A DNA stretch of 59,230 bases from Acidobacteriota bacterium (GTDB taxonomy: Bacteria > Acidobacteriota > Blastocatellia > RBC074), in NCBI GenBank assembly GCA_016789605.1, contig JAEUQO010000123.1, positions 1-59,230 on the forward strand, given 5' to 3'. A model generated the notes under the pieces. That model was given only the letters and a program-made list of their open reading frames with translations, was not told the DNA's origin and did no database searches. The position numbers and the translations under genes are program-made. Positions 54,812 to 59,230 of the stretch are shown in pieces. The first letter of the stretch is position 1. Every line of letters starts with the position of its first letter.

Positions 54812-55147
54812 TTAAACCAACTGCCGCTCGATCATTTGTGACAATGCGGTCAGCGCGTTTTGCGGCACGCCCACGTGGCGATCCACCTCTTGTCCTTTGT
54901 TGAACAGGATCAAGGTCGGAATACCGCGAATGCCGTACTTGGCCGGGCTTTCCACGTTTTCGTCAACGTTCAATTTGACGATTTTGGCTTTGCCCTGGTA
55001 CTTCTCTGCCACCTGTTCGACGGTCGGAGCCAGCATGCGACACGGTCCGCACCACGCAGCCCAAAAATCCACCAACACGGGTTGATCGGATCCGAGCACT
55101 TCTTTTTCCCAGCTACCATCAGTCACTTCATTCACAAATTCGCTCAT
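54812..55147 (-). CDS. trxA: Thioredoxin
   Basis: ATG 55147 is preceded by GGGAG, and gives 111 residues with the usual start of the thioredoxin fold. The active site WCGPC is at 32-36 (FWAAWCGPCRMLAPT), and the conserved cis-proline segment GIRGIPTLILF follows near residue 76. It is the electron carrier for disulfide reduction in the cytoplasm. It is followed by trxB on the same strand, so the pair is a complete thioredoxin system. Confidence 0.97.
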   Translation of the reverse strand: MSEFVNEVTDGSWEKEVLGSDQPVLVDFWAAWCGPCRMLAPTVEQVAEKYQGKAKIVKLNVDENVESPAKYGIRGIPTLILFNKGQEVDRHVGVPQNALTALSQMIERQLV

Positions 55148-55296
55148 GACGTTCTCCCTCAAAAAATATCCGGCAAACTCTTGGCTCGCCGGTTGGTTAC
55201 TCATTCAACCTGTGAGAAGGGGCAGTGCCAACCGTTCCCGACAAGTTGACCAAATTATAGCAAACCTCGTTCGTTCGCCAGCAGACAGACACCCGC

Positions 55297-56754
55297 TTAG
55301 CGCCGCCGAGCGGCAATCACGCGCTGATAGGCGCCCACATATTCGTGCGCCGCGCGCTCCCAGGAATGGTCCGCCTGCATCCCGTTTCGTTGCAATTTGC
55401 GCCACGAATCCTGGTCGTAATAAACCAACAGGGCCTCGTAATACTTCTCGGCCAGCCGATCAGCTGAATATTCGTAAAACTTGTAGCCGTTGCCCTGCCC
55501 CGTCGTGCGCTCGAAATTGTGGATTGTATCGTCCAATCCGCCAACACCACGCACCAGCGGCACCGTGCCGTATTTCAAACTGTACATCTGGTTCAAACCG
55601 CACGGTTCATATGACGACGGCATCAAAAACATATCGGCGCCGGCTTCGACCTGATGCGACAGCGGCGTGCTGAATCCAAAATAAACGCCGACGCGGTTGG
55701 GCGCGGTGTCGCGCACGTGCTGGAAATAGCTTTCGTAACTGTCGGTGCCCGACCCCAGCAAAATGAAATAGGCGTCAGTTTCCAAAATCCGCCAGATCGC
55801 GTCAATGATCAGGTCAATGCCTTTTTGCGACGTCAGACGCGAGACAATCGCCACCACCGGACGTTCCAGATTCACCGGCAAATGATAACGTTCCAGCAAA
55901 TCGCGTTTGCAGGCCAGTTTGGCGTCCAGATTGTGCGGGCCGTAATTGGCCGCCAGATGCGTATCGGTTTCGGGATTCCATTCGCCGTAATCCACACCGT
56001 TCAAAATTCCCAACAGGTCTCCGCTCCGCCAGCGCAACAGCCCGTCCAGATTGTTGCCAAATTCAGGCGTTTGAATCTCTTGCGCGTATTTCGGGCTGAC
56101 GGTGGAAAGCGCCGTGGCGTAATACAACCCGGCTTTCATCGAACACGCCGAGTTATGAAACTCCATGCCGTATTCATACGCATCCCACCCAAAGCCAAAT
56201 TTCGGCAACAGGTTCGGATCAAAAAATCCCTGATAGGCCAGATTGTGTATGGTGAAGAGCGTTGCGGTGCGCGCAAAGTACGAATCCTGCGCATAGACCG
56301 TCGCCAGATAGGCGGGAATGAATCCGGTTTGCCAGTCGTTGCAATGAATCAGGTCAGGCGCAGCGCCCAACCGTTTGGCCAATTCCAGCACCGCGCGGCT
56401 AAAAAAGGCAAACCGCTCGACATCAAAATTGCCTGAGCCGTAAATGTACCCGTGGCCGAAATATTCCGCGTTATCAATGAAATAGATCGGCGCGCCGGCT
56501 TGCCAATCACGCCAGACGCTGGCGTATTTGACTCCGCCTGCAAACGGCACACGCAGATCCTGAAATAGCAATTCGCCGGTTTCGTGGTGCACGACATCGC
56601 CATGTCGTTTGCCCAAACCGGTATACCGGGGCGTGACTACGCTGATGTCGCACCCAATGCGTGCTAATGCCTTGGGCAAGGCTCCGGCGACATCTGCCAG
56701 GCCTCCGGTTTTTGAATACGGCACTACTTCGGATGAAGCCAGAATGACGCGCAT
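55297..56754 (-). CDS. glgA: Glycogen (starch) synthase, GT5
   Basis: I set the start at ATG 56754 ([20 protein letters not shown]) instead of a longer frame that has 62 residues not seen in the family. This gives 485 residues, the usual length. KTGGL (15-19) binds ADP-glucose phosphate. [28 protein letters not shown] and the GT-B closing motif [17 protein letters not shown] complete the signature. It extends alpha-1,4-glucan from ADP-glucose in the cytoplasm. It is the first gene on the minus strand before trxA, separated by 149 bp, so it may be expressed alone. It fits with glucan use in this window. Confidence 0.95.
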   Translation of the reverse strand: MRVILASSEVVPYSKTGGLADVAGALPKALARIGCDISVVTPRYTGLGKRHGDVVHHETGELLFQDLRVPFAGGVKYASVWRDWQAGAPIYFIDNAEYFGHGYIYGSGNFDVERFAFFSRAVLELAKRLGAAPDLIHCNDWQTGFIPAYLATVYAQDSYFARTATLFTIHNLAYQGFFDPNLLPKFGFGWDAYEYGMEFHNSACSMKAGLYYATALSTVSPKYAQEIQTPEFGNNLDGLLRWRSGDLLGILNGVDYGEWNPETDTHLAANYGPHNLDAKLACKRDLLERYHLPVNLERPVVAIVSRLTSQKGIDLIIDAIWRILETDAYFILLGSGTDSYESYFQHVRDTAPNRVGVYFGFSTPLSHQVEAGADMFLMPSSYEPCGLNQMYSLKYGTVPLVRGVGGLDDTIHNFERTTGQGNGYKFYEYSADRLAEKYYEALLVYYDQDSWRKLQRNGMQADHSWERAAHEYVGAYQRVIAARRR

Positions 56755-57004
56755 TGAGGTGTGCGAAGTGCAGCCCTTTCCTGTCTTTTGCTGGTAAAAC
56801 GGAGGCGCGATACTAGGCCGCGCCCTGCACCTTGTCAAGCAACGCAAAAAAGCGAAAATAGCGCTGCATTTTATTTGTACCGTAGGCGCTCTCGCCCACG
56901 TCTGAAGTCTTGCACGTAAAACTAAATTCCAATGTCGCACCCACTTCTACCGCTGTCGCCCAACACGGCGCGCAGCCCTTTTGTAAGTAAATAAGGAGAA
57001 CTCT

Positions 57005-58648
57005 ATGCTGCGAACCTCCAGAGTCACCCTGCTCTGTCTAGCGCTACTCAACCCCCTGGGCGTGTTTGCCCAAGGACAAGCTCCCGCAACCAGCGACGCC
57101 GAAGTCCAGGCCAAAATCCGCAAAGAAGGAATGGAAGCTTCACAAATCATGCGTGTGCTGCATTTTTTCACGGACGTGTATGGCCCTCGGCTGACCGGTT
57201 CACCCAATCACGAAAACGCCGCCAAATGGGCGATCAAACAAATGAGCGATTGGGGTTTCGTCAATTCCCATTTGGAGCCCTGGGATTTCGGCCATCCCGG
57301 CTGGCTCAATGAACGCGCGACGGCGCACGTGATCTCTCCGTTCAAGGAACCGCTCGTGGTCGAAGTGCTCGGCTGGACGCCAAGCACCAACGGCGCCGTC
57401 ACCGGTCAGGTCTATCAATTGATTCCGCCGGTTTCGCCCACCGAAGACGAGATGAAAGCGTTTCTGGACGCTGAGCGCGCCAAGGTCAAAGGCAAAATCG
57501 TCATGGTCGGTCGTCACACCATTTTGCCCGTGGTCATCAATCCACCGGCCAAACGCCTGGATGACGCCCAAGCCAAAGCGCGCTTTTCGGGCGGCCCGAA
57601 TGCGGGCGGTCCGGGTGGCCCGGGCGGCCCACGCCAGCAACCGCCGCAACAACCGCCAGCGCAACCGGGTCAGCCCAAAAAGCTGAATCCGCGTGAAGTC
57701 GCTGACAAAATTGACGAATTGTTGCTGACGGGTGGCGCGCTGGTTCGTTTCAACGACAGCGCCATGGAACAGCGCCGCATTCGCGCGTTCAACAACCGCA
57801 CGTTTGACACCGCGAAAAACGTCCCGACCGCCATCATCAGCAACGAAGATTACGGACGCTTGTCGCGTGTGCTGGCCGACGGCACGCCCATCGAAGTCGA
57901 AGTCAACATCGTCAACCGCAGCTATCCCGAAGGCAAAACGTCTTACAACGCCATCGGTGAAGTCCCTGGCACTGACAAAAAAGACGAAGTGATCATGCTG
58001 GGCGGTCACCTGGATTCGTGGCACGCTGCCACCGGCGCGACCGACAACGCCATCGGCTGCGCCACGATGATGGAAGCCGCACGCATCATCAACGCCCTGG
58101 TCAAAGCCGGTGCGATCAAAGCGCCGCGCCGCACGATTCGCGTTGCGCTGTGGAGCGGCGAAGAACAGGGCCTGCTCGGTTCCCAGGCCTACGTCAAAGA
58201 ACATTTCGGGTCGGCGGAAACCCCCAAACCCGAATTCGCCAAATTCGGCGGCTACTTCAACATTGACTCCGGCACGGGCAAAGCGCGTGGGATGAGCGTC
58301 TTCGGCCCGGAAGACGCCTCTGCCATCTTGCGCTCGGCGCTGACTTCGTTTGAAGACCTGGGCTTTTTCGGCGTGTTGCCCTCGCGCAGCCGCTCCCTCG
58401 GCGGATCCGACAACACTTCGTTCAGCCAGGCGGGCTTGCCCGGCATCGGCGTCGGCCAGGACCCGATTGAATACTTCAACATCACCTGGCACACGAACCT
58501 AGATACCTACGAACGCATCATCGAAGACGACGCCAAACGCTCGGCCATCGTCATCGCCGCCGCCGTGTATCATCTGGCCAACCGCGATGATTTGTTGCCG
58601 CGCTTCAGCGCCGAACAAATGCCCGCGTTGCCCCAAGCCAGACCGTAA
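57005..58648 (+). CDS. Secreted M28-type zinc metallopeptidase
   Basis: This 547-residue protein has a signal peptide ([17 protein letters not shown]). A PA-type domain precedes a low-complexity Gly/Pro/Gln insert (about residues 195-225, [19 protein letters not shown]). The M28 catalytic domain has HLDSW (about 334), TDNAIG (about 345), EEQGLLGS (about 385), an Asp in [11 protein letters not shown] and a His in [11 protein letters not shown] (about 496), the full set of zinc and acid ligands. It is an exported aminopeptidase or carboxypeptidase. Start follows AAGGAG. It is separate from its neighbours. Confidence 0.9.
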   Translation: MLRTSRVTLLCLALLNPLGVFAQGQAPATSDAEVQAKIRKEGMEASQIMRVLHFFTDVYGPRLTGSPNHENAAKWAIKQMSDWGFVNSHLEPWDFGHPGWLNERATAHVISPFKEPLVVEVLGWTPSTNGAVTGQVYQLIPPVSPTEDEMKAFLDAERAKVKGKIVMVGRHTILPVVINPPAKRLDDAQAKARFSGGPNAGGPGGPGGPRQQPPQQPPAQPGQPKKLNPREVADKIDELLLTGGALVRFNDSAMEQRRIRAFNNRTFDTAKNVPTAIISNEDYGRLSRVLADGTPIEVEVNIVNRSYPEGKTSYNAIGEVPGTDKKDEVIMLGGHLDSWHAATGATDNAIGCATMMEAARIINALVKAGAIKAPRRTIRVALWSGEEQGLLGSQAYVKEHFGSAETPKPEFAKFGGYFNIDSGTGKARGMSVFGPEDASAILRSALTSFEDLGFFGVLPSRSRSLGGSDNTSFSQAGLPGIGVGQDPIEYFNITWHTNLDTYERIIEDDAKRSAIVIAAAVYHLANRDDLLPRFSAEQMPALPQARP

Positions 58649-59002
58649 GGGGTAAAACAAAAAGGCAAAAGCCAAAAGGCAAAGGCCAAATGCAAGAAGC
58701 TCCTGCTTCTGACATTTGGCCTTTGCCTTTTGGCGTTTTGATTGCCAATCGCTTTATCCAATCACCTTACCTTTCCTCTTCGACAAAAAACGTTCTTTCT
58801 CTGCCTCCTTGCGTTCCTTTACCCTGAGCCTTCCAGCTCACTCTTCTTTCTTCCTTCTTCCCTTCTTCCTTTTGCTTTTTGCCTTTGCCTTCTCTTTCTT
58901 TTTCAACGAACTATTAAAGAATTGAAACCTCATCTATTCGTTCAACGTTTGGAACAACGTCTCAGTAGTATCTTTTCGGCAGACCATCCAGGAGAATTCG
59001 TT
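58649..59002. other. 354-bp gap: hairpin repeat and pyrimidine-rich tract
   Basis: No gene is supported. It holds the inverted repeat at 58672-58733 and a long pyrimidine-rich stretch (about 58770-58905, many CTTCCTT and CTTTTT words). A ribosome-binding site (AGGAGA) lies at 58989-58994 before the last gene. Confidence 0.55.
58672..58733. repeat. Intergenic inverted repeat built on CAAAAGGCAAAGG words
   Basis: CCAAAAGGCAAAGGCCAAATG (58672-58692) is the exact complement of 58713-58733, with an inner AGAAGC/GCTTCT stem (58695-58700 with 58705-58710). It lies 24 bp after the peptidase gene and could end its transcript, although no T run follows. Confidence 0.8.
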
Positions 59003-59230
59003 ATGCTCAGCTCATCGCTCAGTTCGCGGGAGCACCTGCGCCGTCGTCTGGCGTTGGCAAGCGGCATCTTGTTGCTGCTTGCCCTGCTTGCGCCGTTATT
59101 CGTGTTCCGCCTGCGCTCCCAGCCCTTGCCTTTTTCGCTTGCCGCCGCCAGCGAAGACGCCAATGCCAATGTGCCAACCGTCATCGTCCAGCACGGTGCG
59201 CTCAAAAAGACGCTCTTGCTCGATGGCGAA
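59003..59230 (+). CDS. Probable efflux adaptor (HlyD/RND periplasmic type), N-terminal part
   Basis: The ATG at 59003 follows AGGAGA. Seventy-six codons are visible and the gene continues beyond the window. They encode a basic start, one hydrophobic helix (LASGILLLLALLAPLFVF), then an extracytoplasmic stretch reaching VIVQHGALKKTLLLDGE. A strand of the form V-x-x-G-x-L-x-x-T-L-x-L-x-G-E after one membrane helix is typical of membrane-fusion (HlyD-like) proteins. The call rests on this short piece only. Confidence 0.5.
   Translation, partial: MLSSSLSSREHLRRRLALASGILLLLALLAPLFVFRLRSQPLPFSLAAASEDANANVPTVIVQHGALKKTLLLDGE

Noticed and set aside
57200..58492. Minus-strand open frame of 430 codons
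   Set aside because: Antisense to the M28 peptidase, which has clear catalytic motifs on the plus strand.

Overview
The window reads as a chromosomal segment of an Acidobacteriota bacterium, plausibly of the Blastocatellia type. This is inferred from family content: two very large Oar-like TonB-dependent receptors with an N-terminal carboxypeptidase-regulatory-like domain, a VWFA-related acidobacterial-type protein, two CRTAC1-type (FG-GAP/ASPIC-UnbV) proteins paired with TPR proteins, and a regulator with the N-terminal domain common in that phylum. Most genes are moderately GC-rich with dense coding. No rRNA, tRNA or CRISPR array was seen.

Layout. (1) 1-1842, minus: a lipoprotein of the outer-membrane-lipoprotein-sorting type followed by an RND/MMPL exporter cut by the window edge. 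(2) 2077-13428, plus: a sugar or sugar-acid uptake and oxidation cluster: SDR epimerase/dehydrogenase, two envelope proteins, zinc-dependent dehydrogenase, a complete ribose-type ABC importer (binding lipoprotein, double ATPase, permease), an FAD oxidoreductase and a fumarylacetoacetase-family enzyme, closed by a strong terminator. Between permease and the last enzyme sits a visibly AT-richer, translationally coupled pair, an OLD/PARIS-like AAA ATPase and a DUF4276/TOPRIM-like protein, which looks like an inserted anti-phage module. (3) 13573-17691, minus: alpha/beta hydrolase, methyltransferase, Gfo/Idh/MocA oxidoreductase and two small proteins. (4) 17.7-23.1 kb: a relic integron. Three good attC sites and one decayed attC separate small minus-strand genes, most with signal peptides. 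On the other side lies an integron integrase gene, divergent as expected, of which only the N-terminal and C-terminal ends remain, separated by an element carrying a four-helix-bundle (S23/IVS, bAvd-like) gene. (5) 23229-26232, plus: xylulokinase, a Tat-signal TIM-barrel isomerase and a membrane protein. (6) 26272-31594, minus: CRTAC1, zinc-ribbon membrane protein, 15-repeat TPR protein and VWFA protein, probably one operon. (7) 31760-33603: LysE exporter, then a winged-helix-type regulator with a cluster of GTAACG repeats upstream. (8) 34358-42316, plus: a glucan/fructan-type utilization locus: TonB receptor, beta-propeller glycosidase, GH13 cyclomaltodextrinase-like enzyme and an SLC45-like sugar MFS transporter, followed by a second TPR/CRTAC1 pair (42352-45166). 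(9) 45570-52331, plus: small membrane protein, exported methyltransferase-like protein, second TonB receptor, Rsm22. (10) 52356-56754, minus: purA, trxB, trxA and glgA. (11) 57005-end, plus: secreted M28-type peptidase and the start of a likely efflux adaptor.

The best candidates for a second look are the integron relic with its integrase split by an IVS-like element, the cassette cargo, and the ATPase/TOPRIM-like pair inside the sugar cluster. Several intergenic hairpins built from short repeated words also recur through the window.
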